48,105 bases of DNA, from assembly GCA_015063305.1 (NCBI GenBank), contig SVUJ01000014.1:1-48105 (forward strand), in the 5' to 3' direction. Of the stretch, positions 5,361 through 13,495 are shown in pieces. Every line of letters begins with the position of its first letter. The stretch's first letter is position 1. The position numbers and the translations under genes were made by a program. The notes below the pieces were generated by a model. It made no database searches and had not been told where the DNA came from. It saw nothing but the letters and a program-made list of their open reading frames with translations. This DNA comes from Oscillospiraceae bacterium. GTDB lineage: Bacteria; Bacillota; Clostridia; Oscillospirales; CAG-272.

Positions 5361-5421
5361 GTGTGCACGTTTAACTATTTGGGTGCATTTTTTATACTTT
5401 AAGCAAATTTGGAGGAAATTT

Positions 5422-7506
5422 ATGGAACTTTGGTTGGTTCTTCTTACCTTCGGAGCTGCACTTTTGGCGCTCTTGTTCGCAGCATTCACCGCGCGCAAGG
5501 TGCTCAAGTTCTCTGAGGGAACCGATTTGATGAAGAAGATATCTTTGTCTATACGCAAAGGCGCAAACGCATTTTTGAAGCGTCAGTATAGAATAGTTCT
5601 GGTCTTCTTCGGCATTATGTTCGCAATTCTCGGAGTTATGGCTATATTCGGTCTTTTAACTCCTTTCGTGCCCTTCGCGTTCCTCACGGGCGGATTCTTC
5701 TCGGCTCTTTCGGGCTTTATAGGAATGAAGATCGCTACCGCTTCAAATGCGAGAACGGCAAACGCTTGTCAGGAGGGTCTTAACCGCGGTTTGAGAATAG
5801 CATTCTCGGCAGGAAGCGTTATGGGCTTCACCGTTGTCGGTCTTGGACTTCTCGATATCTCACTTTGGTTCTTCCTTCTCAAGTTCGTATTTGGTCTTGA
5901 GGCTGCCGAAATAACAGCGGCTATGCTTACCTTCGGAATGGGCGCATCCTCGATGGCTCTCTTCGCTCGTGTTGGCGGCGGTATCTTCACCAAGGCGGCT
6001 GACGTTGGAGCAGACCTTGTTGGTAAGGTTGAGGCAGGAATTCCTGAGGACGACCCCCGTAACCCCGCCGTTATCGCAGATAACGTTGGTGACAACGTTG
6101 GTGACGTTGCAGGTATGGGAGCTGACCTTTACGAGTCCTACGTTGGCTCTGTGATCTCGGCTTGCGCACTCGGAGTTGCAGCATTTGGCGGATTCTCCGC
6201 TATGGCGCTCCCCATGCTCCTTGCGGCTCTCGGAGTTGTATGCTCTATCCTCGGAACATTCCTTGTAAGGACCAAAGAGGGCGCAACTCAGAAGCAGCTT
6301 CTCGGCTCTCTTGCAAGAGGAACTAACTTCTCTGCTATAGTTATCGCAATACTTTCCTTCCCGCTCGTTTACTTCGTGCTCGGACAGGAAAATTGGCCTA
6401 TGTATTTCGCTATCCTCGCGGGACTTATCGCGGGTGTGCTTATAGGTCAGGCTACAGAGTACTTCACCTCTGACAGCTATAAGCCCACAAGGGGTCTTGC
6501 GGCTACCTCTGAAACCGGTACGGCTACCATAATCATCGGCGGTCTTTCGGTTGGTATGATGTCCACTCTTCTTCCTATAGTTATAATAGCTATATGCGTT
6601 CTCGTTGCATTCTTCGTATCGGGCGGAGCCCAAAGCGCGTCTATGGGACTTTACGGTATAGCTCTTGCGGCAGTTGGAATGCTTTCAACTCTTGGAATCA
6701 CTCTCGCAACCGACGCTTACGGTCCTGTTGCCGACAACGCGGGCGGTATCGCTGAGATGGCTGGTCTTGACAAGAAGGTAAGAGAGCGTACAGATGCGCT
6801 CGACTCTCTCGGAAACACCACTGCAGCTACAGGTAAGGGCTTTGCTATAGGCTCTGCGGCTCTCACAGCTCTCGCACTTATGGCTTCCTACATAGATAAG
6901 ATAAAGACTATCGACGGCGGCGCTGAGAAGATAGCAGACCTCAGCATAACCAATCCCACCGTTCTTGTTGGTCTTTTCGTTGGAGCTTGCTTGCCCTTCA
7001 TATTCGCGGCTCTCACAATGAACTCTGTTGGCCGTGCGGCTCAGAGCGTTGTAAGAGAGGTTCGCCGTCAGTTCAAGGAGATCAAGGGCCTTATGGAAGG
7101 CGAGGCAGAGGCAGACTATGCAAGCTGTGTTGACCTTTGTACAAAGGCAAGTCTTCGCGAGATGATATTCCCCACTATCGTTGCTGTTGCAGTTCCTGTT
7201 ATTGTAGGACTTGTTCTCGGTTGCACAGGCGTTGTTGGTATGCTCGCAGGCGCTACAGTTTCGGGATTCCTTATGGCAGTATTTATGTCCAACTCGGGCG
7301 GAGCTTGGGACAACGCTAAGAAGTATATTGAGAGCGGTGTTCACGGTGGAAAGGGCTCTGATTGCCACAAGGCAGCAGTTGTTGGAGATACTGTTGGCGA
7401 CCCCTTCAAGGACACCTCAGGACCCTCTATCAACATTCTCATAAAGCTTCTTTCGATGGTATCGATAGTATTCGCAAGCATCGTTGTAGCTTTCTCGATC
7501 CTTTAA
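5422..7506 (+). CDS. hppA: K+-dependent membrane-bound pyrophosphatase (ion-pumping)
   Basis: A 694-residue polytopic membrane protein that hydrolyses cytoplasmic pyrophosphate and pumps H+ or Na+ out. Start ATG 5422 follows GGAGG. The catalytic signatures are intact: [11 protein letters not shown] (about 193-203), the Asp-rich loop beginning [13 protein letters not shown] and ending MGADLYESY (about 209-239), [30 protein letters not shown], and a C-terminal [14 protein letters not shown]. Ala468 in [10 protein letters not shown] occupies the position that is Lys in K+-independent enzymes, so this is the K+-stimulated subclass. H+ versus Na+ specificity cannot be settled by eye. It is monocistronic, with a strong terminator behind it. 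Confidence 0.95.
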   Translation: MELWLVLLTFGAALLALLFAAFTARKVLKFSEGTDLMKKISLSIRKGANAFLKRQYRIVLVFFGIMFAILGVMAIFGLLTPFVPFAFLTGGFFSALSGFIGMKIATASNARTANACQEGLNRGLRIAFSAGSVMGFTVVGLGLLDISLWFFLLKFVFGLEAAEITAAMLTFGMGASSMALFARVGGGIFTKAADVGADLVGKVEAGIPEDDPRNPAVIADNVGDNVGDVAGMGADLYESYVGSVISACALGVAAFGGFSAMALPMLLAALGVVCSILGTFLVRTKEGATQKQLLGSLARGTNFSAIVIAILSFPLVYFVLGQENWPMYFAILAGLIAGVLIGQATEYFTSDSYKPTRGLAATSETGTATIIIGGLSVGMMSTLLPIVIIAICVLVAFFVSGGAQSASMGLYGIALAAVGMLSTLGITLATDAYGPVADNAGGIAEMAGLDKKVRERTDALDSLGNTTAATGKGFAIGSAALTALALMASYIDKIKTIDGGAEKIADLSITNPTVLVGLFVGACLPFIFAALTMNSVGRAAQSVVREVRRQFKEIKGLMEGEAEADYASCVDLCTKASLREMIFPTIVAVAVPVIVGLVLGCTGVVGMLAGATVSGFLMAVFMSNSGGAWDNAKKYIESGVHGGKGSDCHKAAVVGDTVGDPFKDTSGPSINILIKLLSMVSIVFASIVVAFSIL

Positions 7507-7525
7507 TTGAAGATTAAAAAGGCAA

Positions 7526-7558
7526 AACCGCCACCCGAATCGGGTGGCGGTTGTTTTT
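7526..7558 (+). terminator. hppA terminator
   Basis: ACCGCCACCCG and CGGGTGGCGGT form an 11-bp stem with a 3-base loop, followed by TTGTTTTTCT. Confidence 0.9.
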
Positions 7559-7743
7559 CTATTCTATGTTTTGCTTACTTTACGGGAGGAGCAAGCCCCT
7601 CCCCTACCATTTTGGTGATGTTGGTTTTTCTGTTTTGTGTTTTGCTTATTTTTTATTTTACGGGAGGGGAAACCCCTCCCGCACCATTGAGCAATACAAA
7701 CCGACTATAGCAAAAAATAGTTTGAAAAGATTTGGAGAGGGTC
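7559..7743. repeat. Intergenic low-complexity and repeat remnants
   Basis: It contains two tandem-like copies of a segment of about 75 bp with GGGAGGAGCAAGCCCCTCCC and GGGAGGGGAAACCCCTCCC hairpins and the words GTTTTGCTTATTTTT. Related words recur near 20870-20960, 40890-40970 and 47590-47690. No convincing gene. Confidence 0.6.
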
Positions 7744-7776
7744 AAGGGAGAACCTTTCCTTAAAAGGTTCTCCCTT
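7744..7776. terminator. Bidirectional terminator between hppA and the coat-protein genes
   Basis: AAGGGAGAACCTTT pairs with AAAGGTTCTCCCTT around a short loop. Almost the same hairpin occurs at 33119-33151. Confidence 0.8.
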
Positions 7777-7790
7777 GCCGCATCCCCTAT

Positions 7791-8048
7791 TCAATTCCCT
7801 GCGAACTGCTGCTTTGCGGCGTTTACCTTGGTATCCTCCGCCTTTTCTGTCTTATACCAGCCCTTGGCTGACATCTCGGTAAAGAGCTCGTTCTGGATAC
7901 TGTGCTCGTCGGTCAGTATCCCCGAAAGACAGCTCATCACCGCCGAGGTCTCGCTTTCAGCCAAAAAGGTGTTATAAGCGGACGCCATATGCTTTTCACA
8001 GTTGAGAAGATCGGTCATTTTTGCCTTTTCATCAAATACGTTCTGCAT
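7791..8048 (-). CDS. CotF-like spore coat protein
   Basis: An 85-residue protein of the CotF/ferritin-like four-helix coat family. The pattern DLLNCEKHMASAYNTFLAESE, then LTDEHSIQNELFTEMSAKGWY, is typical: a helix with CEKxxxxxYN, a central DEHxIQ helix, and a C-terminal GWY motif followed by a polar tail. Family members coat the spore. ATG at 8048 with AAGGAAG upstream. It lies 27 bases downstream of a second small coat-like gene and is probably co-transcribed in the mother cell. Confidence 0.75.
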   Translation of the reverse strand: MQNVFDEKAKMTDLLNCEKHMASAYNTFLAESETSAVMSCLSGILTDEHSIQNELFTEMSAKGWYKTEKAEDTKVNAAKQQFAGN

Positions 8049-8075
8049 AATTCAACTAAGCTTCCTTTCAAAAAA

Positions 8076-8261
8076 TCATTTTAAATTGGATACGAGCTGG
8101 TCGTAGTGACGCTGGTGTCTGCACGCAAGCTGCTCGTATTTTGCGCCCAGAGCGCTATCCTGACTCTCTGTGGCGAACTGCTTGTATTTAGCTATTATAG
8201 TCTGCTCCATAGTAAGCAGATCGGAAAGTCCGCTCAGTTCTTTTGACGTTATCTGTGCCAT
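8076..8261 (-). CDS. Small coat-associated CotF-like helical protein
   Basis: A 61-residue protein starting at ATG 8261, chosen because GGAGG lies 8 bases upstream. An upstream ATG at 8279 has none. It is wholly helical: SGLSDLLTMEQTIIAKYKQFA, a short turn, then LGAKYEQLACRHQRHYDQLVSNL. The His/Glu-rich pattern is that of half a ferritin-like bundle. It is the upstream gene of a two-gene unit with the CotF-like protein, so a role in the spore coat is inferred from context. Confidence 0.7.
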   Translation of the reverse strand: MAQITSKELSGLSDLLTMEQTIIAKYKQFATESQDSALGAKYEQLACRHQRHYDQLVSNLK

Positions 8262-8377
8262 CGTTATATCCTCCTGCAATAATATGCTTTTATTTTATCC
8301 AAATACAGGATTATTATGCGAAAATTTAAAAGGAAAAGCGGACGCGCCGTACTAGGACGAATTATATACTGAAGAAT

Positions 8378-8420
8378 AAAACCCCCCGACAGAGCTTGAA
8401 GCTCTGTCGGGGGGTTTTTA
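8378..8420. terminator. Bidirectional terminator behind the YfcC carrier gene
   Basis: A 14-bp perfect stem, CCCCCCGACAGAGC (8382-8395) with GCTCTGTCGGGGGG (8401-8414), flanked by A-rich and T-rich tracts. Confidence 0.9.
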
Positions 8421-8461
8421 TTTTTAGAAAATTTTATCACTCTTTTATTCTTACACCGACA

Positions 8462-9865
8462 TCAATACCCAACGGCAAGTCCGAAAAGCAGGAGAGCCGA
8501 GGTGAGGATAAGGTTGAGCGTCTGGAACTTCCAGCTCCACCTGAACCACTCTACATAGCTTGTCTTCGCAAGCCCAAGGCTTATGAGAAGCGCGGGGTTG
8601 GTGGGATAGAATGCGTTTGAAAATCCATCGCCAAAGGCAAACGCCAGAATACAAAGCTGGGTCGATATTCCGAATATCTGCGCTATCGGCACGATAAGCG
8701 GTATGAGCATAAACGCCTTTGCCGAGCCCGACGGAATAAAGAAGTTCATCACGAGCACTATAAGATACACAAAAAGTATCACCGACCACTTGGGCATAGC
8801 CTCGGCAAGTCCGACTGCTCCGTGAAGTATGGTGTCGAGCACGTTCGCCTCCTCGAGCGTGTACTTTATCGAGGACGCCATAAGTATCATCGCCACCGCG
8901 GGCAGAATGCTTACAACTCCGTCAAGCGAGGTCTTTCCGAGGGCTGCGGGCCTCATTCCCGAAACCAGCACCGACACGATACCCGCAACAAGGAACATCA
9001 CCGCAACTATTATCATCGTGTAATCCTGAAGAGATGGGATAAATCCCGAGCAGAGTATCGTCACGATACCAACTCCAAGTATTACCGCAAAGCAGATAAG
9101 CGCCTTGTCCATCTGAGGAGAGGGAGTGAATTTTTCAGCCTTGGTGTCAAGCTCCACAGGCCTTTCTATCTTCTTAGCGTAAAAATAGAGGAAGCCCAAA
9201 AGAAGAAAATATATACAAACAAAGGAAAGCGCTCTCATCCAAGCACCCGAGAACATCGGAAGTCCCGCAAGCTGCTGCGCCACTCCGACCGTAAAGGGAT
9301 TGCAGACTCCCGCCGCAAAGCCACAGCCAACGGCAAGCAGGCTCATTCCTATGCCCACAAGGGCGTTCCAGCCGAGGTTTATCGCAAGAGCAACGACTAT
9401 CGGAACGAGCGGCACACACTCCTCAAAAGACCCGACCAACGAGCCGAGCGCCATAAAGAAGAGCACGGTAAATGCCATAAGTCTGTAGCGCACGCCGCCA
9501 AAGCGGTGCGCTATCCTGTCGAGCATATATTTGATAAGTCCGCATCGCTCAAGGCTGTTGAAAACTCCGCCGATGACGAGCAGAAAAGCGATGACCGCTA
9601 TCAGCGCTCCGCTTCCCGACGCGCCAAGCACGAGTATCGGCGAGAGAAGCCATTTCCAGAAGGGTATCCCACCCTCCCTGTAGGAAAATCCGCCGTCGGT
9701 ATTGATGACGGTGTTGCCGCTTGCGTCCTCAATTCGCTCGTAAGTGCCGCCGGGGATAACGAGCGTTAGCACGTACGCGGCTATCATCAGCGCGAAGATA
9801 ACTATTATGGCGGTTATAAAGGACTTGACGCCAATATTAAGTCCGCCCTTTTCATTATCCTTCAT
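8462..9865 (-). CDS. YfcC-family (C4-dicarboxylate/basic amino-acid type) carrier
   Basis: A 467-residue integral membrane protein with about 12 helices, of the YfcC/DcuC/ArcD-like family. Visible family features are the N-terminal helix ending LTLVIPGGTYER, a soluble loop (SYREGGIPFWKWLLSP), the GSFEECVPLVPI motif in a re-entrant region, MNFFIPSGSAKAFMLIPLI, and the C-terminal GDGFSNAFYPTNPALL. The substrate is unknown; members move dicarboxylates, arginine/ornithine or other amino acids. Its ATG overlaps the end of the M20 peptidase gene by 11 bases, so the two are translationally coupled. This suggests it imports the peptidase substrate or carries its product. Confidence 0.88.
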   Translation of the reverse strand: MKDNEKGGLNIGVKSFITAIIVIFALMIAAYVLTLVIPGGTYERIEDASGNTVINTDGGFSYREGGIPFWKWLLSPILVLGASGSGALIAVIAFLLVIGGVFNSLERCGLIKYMLDRIAHRFGGVRYRLMAFTVLFFMALGSLVGSFEECVPLVPIVVALAINLGWNALVGIGMSLLAVGCGFAAGVCNPFTVGVAQQLAGLPMFSGAWMRALSFVCIYFLLLGFLYFYAKKIERPVELDTKAEKFTPSPQMDKALICFAVILGVGIVTILCSGFIPSLQDYTMIIVAVMFLVAGIVSVLVSGMRPAALGKTSLDGVVSILPAVAMILMASSIKYTLEEANVLDTILHGAVGLAEAMPKWSVILFVYLIVLVMNFFIPSGSAKAFMLIPLIVPIAQIFGISTQLCILAFAFGDGFSNAFYPTNPALLISLGLAKTSYVEWFRWSWKFQTLNLILTSALLLFGLAVGY

Positions 9866-11189
9866 TTTGCACCTCCGTTATGATGTATCTGTAAAAGTCA
9901 ACGGCAGGAGCGAGAGTATCGATCGAAACGTTTTCGTCTATACCGTGTACGCTGTCAAGCTGAGCGTCGTCTATAATAAAGGGGGTGAAGCGCAGACAGT
10001 TGTCGCTCACGCGGCTCATATAACGGCAGTCGCTCGCCCCCGTCATTACGTAGGGAGAGGTCCTGACCTGCGGGTATACCGCGCCCACCGCGCGCTCAAC
10101 GAGCGCGAACGCCGCGCTCTTATGGTCGGACAGCCCCGACTGTATTCCCCTGTCAAGCACCACCGTTTCGATATCGAATTTCTCGGCAAGTGCGGCTATC
10201 TCGGCAATACTGTCCTCTGCCCCCTGATGGTGGGAATATCTCATATTTCCGATCACCCACGCCTCCTGCGGCAGAACGTTCGTTCCCTCAGAGCCCGATG
10301 CCATCGTAAATGCTACCGTGGTCTTGAGCATAGCACCCGCCGCTACCGACACCGAGGGGATAACTCGGCAGAGTATGGGTGAAAAGAGCTTTGGGTGACC
10401 CAAGATCGGCTTCAGCGCGCCGCTCATAGAGTCCGATATCGCGCGGAACATAGCGCATACCGTGGGAGATATCTCGGCGCGGAAAAGGTTGTTTTTCTCA
10501 ACTGCCGCCATAAATTTTCCAAGTCTTACTAAGGGTGTGTCCTTCGGCGGGGTCGAGGCGTGACCGCCCGCAGACCTTGCGATAAATTTCAGGTCGGCGC
10601 TGCCCTTCTCGCCAACTCCTATCATGGCATAGTTTCCCTTCGCTCCGCCGATAGGCTCGTTTATTATCATTCCGCCCTCGTCGAGCACCATAAAAAAGCG
10701 AATTCCTCGCTCGACAAGCGCCGACGATATAGCGTCAGAGCCAGCGCCGCTTGTCTCCTCGTTACAGCTTGAAATGAAGTATACATCGCGCGTTGGTGTG
10801 AATCCTTCCGCGGCAAGCTCGTCAGCCGCCTGAAGCATCGCCCAAAGACCGCCCTTCGTATCGAGCGCTCCGCGCCCAAAAAGCTTGCCGTCGGCTATCT
10901 CACCCGAAAAGGGAGGGTAGCTCCACGCGCCCGACGCCTCGACCACGTCGTGGTGGTTCATAAGCATTATCGGCTGGAGCTGGGGGTTCGTTCCTTTCCA
11001 TCTGAGCAGGATACTGCCGTCAAAATCCTCAAAGTCCGCTACCGAAAAGAGGCTCGGAAAGAGCTGTCTTAACAGCTCGTGAAAGCGGTAAAATTTAGTT
11101 TTATCCTGTTCTCCCTTAGCTGACACAGTTTCGCTCTGTATCATAAGAGATAAACGCTCGGCGTATTTTTCGGTTCTCTGGTCTGACAT
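9855..11189 (-). CDS. M20-family metallopeptidase (carboxypeptidase/aminoacylase type)
   Basis: A 444-residue cytoplasmic di-zinc hydrolase. The metal ligands are in place: NHHDVVEA (His and Asp), GRGALDTKG (bridging Asp), CNEETSGAG (catalytic Glu and ligand Glu), LDEGG, and a C-terminal ligand near GIDENVS. The dimerisation domain spans about 190-330, with the GHASTPP motif before it. The closest style is the PM20D1/carboxypeptidase S branch, which releases amino acids from peptides or N-acyl amino acids. It is the first gene of an operon with the YfcC carrier, from a perfect promoter at 11240-11268. The exact substrate is unknown. Confidence 0.88.
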   Translation of the reverse strand: MSDQRTEKYAERLSLMIQSETVSAKGEQDKTKFYRFHELLRQLFPSLFSVADFEDFDGSILLRWKGTNPQLQPIMLMNHHDVVEASGAWSYPPFSGEIADGKLFGRGALDTKGGLWAMLQAADELAAEGFTPTRDVYFISSCNEETSGAGSDAISSALVERGIRFFMVLDEGGMIINEPIGGAKGNYAMIGVGEKGSADLKFIARSAGGHASTPPKDTPLVRLGKFMAAVEKNNLFRAEISPTVCAMFRAISDSMSGALKPILGHPKLFSPILCRVIPSVSVAAGAMLKTTVAFTMASGSEGTNVLPQEAWVIGNMRYSHHQGAEDSIAEIAALAEKFDIETVVLDRGIQSGLSDHKSAAFALVERAVGAVYPQVRTSPYVMTGASDCRYMSRVSDNCLRFTPFIIDDAQLDSVHGIDENVSIDTLAPAVDFYRYIITEVQNEG

Positions 11190-11239
11190 AAGCTTGCCCC
11201 TTTTCTGTATAGTTCGCGCGATATTTGTCGTATTATATA

Positions 11240-11268
11240 ATTATACATCATTCAGAAAAAATAGTCAA
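11240..11268 (-). promoter_or_regulatory. Promoter of the M20-YfcC operon
   Basis: On the minus strand, TTGACT (11268-11263), 17-bp spacer, TATAAT (11245-11240). Confidence 0.75.
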
Positions 11269-11343
11269 TAGCAAGACGCCAAGCTACGCGCTATGAATAA
11301 TTGCCGCGTTTTCTTACAAAATAATATGTGACAATGCTTCCCC

Positions 11344-11372
11344 TTGACTTTTTAGGTAAAATATGTTAGCAT
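11344..11372 (+). promoter_or_regulatory. Promoter of the rfbH-like gene
   Basis: TTGACT (11344-11349), 17-bp spacer, TAGCAT (11367-11372), 23 bases before the ATG at 11395, with GGAAAGG in between. Confidence 0.6.
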
Positions 11373-11394
11373 AACGGAAAGGAATTATATATTC

Positions 11395-12732
11395 ATGCAA
11401 AAATGGATAAACGAGCGCGAGGCTCGCGAGGAGATATTAAAAGAGGTAAAGGAATACTGCGAGCGGTTTCACATATCCCCCGACTTCAAGGAGGGCGACC
11501 GTATTCCATACGCCTCTCGCGTGTACGACAGCGAGGAAATGTGTAATCTTGTAGACAGCTCGCTCGAATTCTGGCTCACCTCGGGAAGGTATACAGAGAG
11601 CTTTGAGAGCGAATTCGCAAAATATCTCGGAGTGCGATACTGCGCCCTCGTAAACTCGGGCTCGTCAGCAAATCTCCTCGCCTTTATGGCGCTCACCTCT
11701 CCGCTTCTTGGAGAGAGGGCGATACTGCCGGGCGACGAGGTCATTACCGTGGCGGCGGGCTTTCCCACCACCGTCACCCCCGCGATACAGTACGGCGCTG
11801 TGCCCGTGTTCGTTGATATAACGATACCCCAGTACAACATCGACGTGTCTATGCTGGACGCGGCGCTGAGTGAGAAGACAAAGGCGGTAATGATAGCCCA
11901 CACGCTCGGCAATCCCTTTGACCTTGCCGCTGTCAAAAGTTTTTGCGATAAGCACGGTCTTTGGCTGGTTGAGGATAACTGCGACGCGCTCGGCTCTGAG
12001 TACACCTTGGACGGCGAGAAGCGCAAGACCGGAACTGTGGGAGATATCGGAACGAGCAGCTTCTATCCCCCGCACCATATGACTATGGGTGAGGGCGGAG
12101 CGGTATATACCAACGACCCCACGCTCGCCGGAATTATCCGATCTATGCGAGATTGGGGCAGAGATTGCGTTTGTCCATCGGGTAAGGACAACCTGTGCCG
12201 CCACCGCTTTGACAAGCAGTACGGCGAGCTTCCCCTCGGATATGACCACAAATACGTTTACTCGCACTTTGGCTATAACCTGAAGGCGACCGATATGCAG
12301 GCGGCTGTCGGGTGCGCTCAGCTCAAAAAATTCCCATCCTTCGTGGATCGCCGCAGACACAACCACGCGCGTCTTCTCTCCGCGCTTGAGAGTGTTTCGG
12401 ATAAGCTGATACTCCCCGAGGCGTGTCCGAACTCCGACCCTTCCTGGTTCGGATTTCTCATCACCTGCCGCGAGGGCGTTGACCGCGAAAAGCTGGTGCG
12501 ATACCTTGAGGAGAGAGGCATTCAGACGAGAATGCTGTTTGCGGGTAACATCATAAAGCACCCCTGCTTTAACGAGATGCGAAGATCCGGCAAGGGCTAC
12601 AGGGTGGTCGGCGACCTCAAGGTCACCGACAGAGTTATGAGCTCTACCTTCTGGGTGGGGGTATATCCCGGAATGACCGACAGAATGATAGACTATATGG
12701 CAAAGACAATAATAGATGCAACTACCACTTAA
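11395..12732 (+). CDS. rfbH: RfbH-type CDP-4-keto-6-deoxyglucose-3-dehydrase (E1), PLP and [2Fe-2S]
   Basis: A 445-residue DegT-fold enzyme. The PLP lysine of ordinary DegT aminotransferases is replaced by His (His227 in SSFYPPHHMTMGEGG), the hallmark of the E1 dehydrase that removes the C3 hydroxyl in 3,6-dideoxysugar synthesis. Four cysteines match the E1 iron-sulfur ligand pattern: Cys196 (DNCDALGSEY), Cys258, Cys260 and Cys268 (CVCPSGKDNLC, i.e. C-x1-C-x7-C). The electron-donating reductase (E3) and the other CDP-sugar genes are not in this window, and the downstream neighbour is a HAD phosphatase. Substrate identity is inferred from the family. Confidence 0.88.
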   Translation: MQKWINEREAREEILKEVKEYCERFHISPDFKEGDRIPYASRVYDSEEMCNLVDSSLEFWLTSGRYTESFESEFAKYLGVRYCALVNSGSSANLLAFMALTSPLLGERAILPGDEVITVAAGFPTTVTPAIQYGAVPVFVDITIPQYNIDVSMLDAALSEKTKAVMIAHTLGNPFDLAAVKSFCDKHGLWLVEDNCDALGSEYTLDGEKRKTGTVGDIGTSSFYPPHHMTMGEGGAVYTNDPTLAGIIRSMRDWGRDCVCPSGKDNLCRHRFDKQYGELPLGYDHKYVYSHFGYNLKATDMQAAVGCAQLKKFPSFVDRRRHNHARLLSALESVSDKLILPEACPNSDPSWFGFLITCREGVDREKLVRYLEERGIQTRMLFAGNIIKHPCFNEMRRSGKGYRVVGDLKVTDRVMSSTFWVGVYPGMTDRMIDYMAKTIIDATTT

Positions 12733-12792
12733 TCGAGGGACGGACAGTCGAGGACGCCTGTCCCTACAAGAAGATATTTAACAGGAGCTTTT

Positions 12793-13446
12793 ATGAGTAG
12801 ATACGACCTCGCCGTTTTTGACCTTGACGGCACACTTATGAACACAAAGCCGGGAATATTCCCCGCGCTGAGATACACTATAGAGAAGATGGGACTGCGA
12901 ATGCTTGACGACGATACGCTCAGCACCTTTCTCGGCCCGCCCGTTCAGGACTCCTTCGCCAAGCACTATTCGCTCGAGGGCGAGATATTACAGGAGATAG
13001 CAACCACCTTCAGAGATCGCTACAGTACTGTAACGCTCTTCGAGGCGGAAATATACGAGGGTGTCCCCGAGCTGCTCGACGAGCTGATAAAGAGAGGGAT
13101 AAAGCCCGCGGTCGCTACCTATAAGCGAGAGGATTACGCGCTGAAGCTGCTCAGAAGGTTCGGGTTTGATAGCTACACCGACGTGATGTTCGGCGGAGAT
13201 CACGAAAATATCCTCAAGAAAAAGGATATAATAAAAAAGTGTATCACCGCCGCAGGCGTGACCGACCTCCGCCGTGTGCTTATGATAGGCGACAGTACGG
13301 GAGATGCGCTCGGAGCGGAAGCGCTCGGGGTGGATTTTGTTGCCGTGACCTACGGCTACGGTTTCAAGTGCGCCGACGACCTGAAAAATATCAAGCACAT
13401 CGGCATCGCCGATACCCCCTCGGATATAGTTAGATTTTTTGAATAG
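12793..13446 (+). CDS. HAD-superfamily phosphatase (phosphoglycolate phosphatase-like)
   Basis: A 217-residue soluble hydrolase with all four HAD motifs: DLDGT with nucleophile Asp10 and Asp12, a Thr/Lys pair in ATYK (motif II), a Lys in ILKKKD (motif III), and GDSTGD (about 165-170, motif IV). The helical cap lies between residues 16 and 80, the C1-cap arrangement of the Gph/pyrophosphatase branch. A good ribosome-binding site (AGGAG) precedes the ATG. It follows the rfbH-like gene by 60 bases with no terminator visible between, so it may be co-transcribed. The substrate is unknown. Confidence 0.85.
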   Translation: MSRYDLAVFDLDGTLMNTKPGIFPALRYTIEKMGLRMLDDDTLSTFLGPPVQDSFAKHYSLEGEILQEIATTFRDRYSTVTLFEAEIYEGVPELLDELIKRGIKPAVATYKREDYALKLLRRFGFDSYTDVMFGGDHENILKKKDIIKKCITAAGVTDLRRVLMIGDSTGDALGAEALGVDFVAVTYGYGFKCADDLKNIKHIGIADTPSDIVRFFE

Positions 13447-13451
13447 TAAGG

Positions 13452-13487
13452 GCAAGGGGGAACTTTTTATAAAAAGTTCCCCCTTGC
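13452..13487. terminator. Bidirectional terminator between the HAD and YhaN-like genes
   Basis: A perfect palindrome: GCAAGGGGGAACTTTTTA and its inverse. The core AAGGGGGAACTTTTT...AAAAAGTTCCCCCTT recurs at 17585, 37077 and 47942. Confidence 0.85.
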
Positions 13488-13495
13488 TTATCCTG

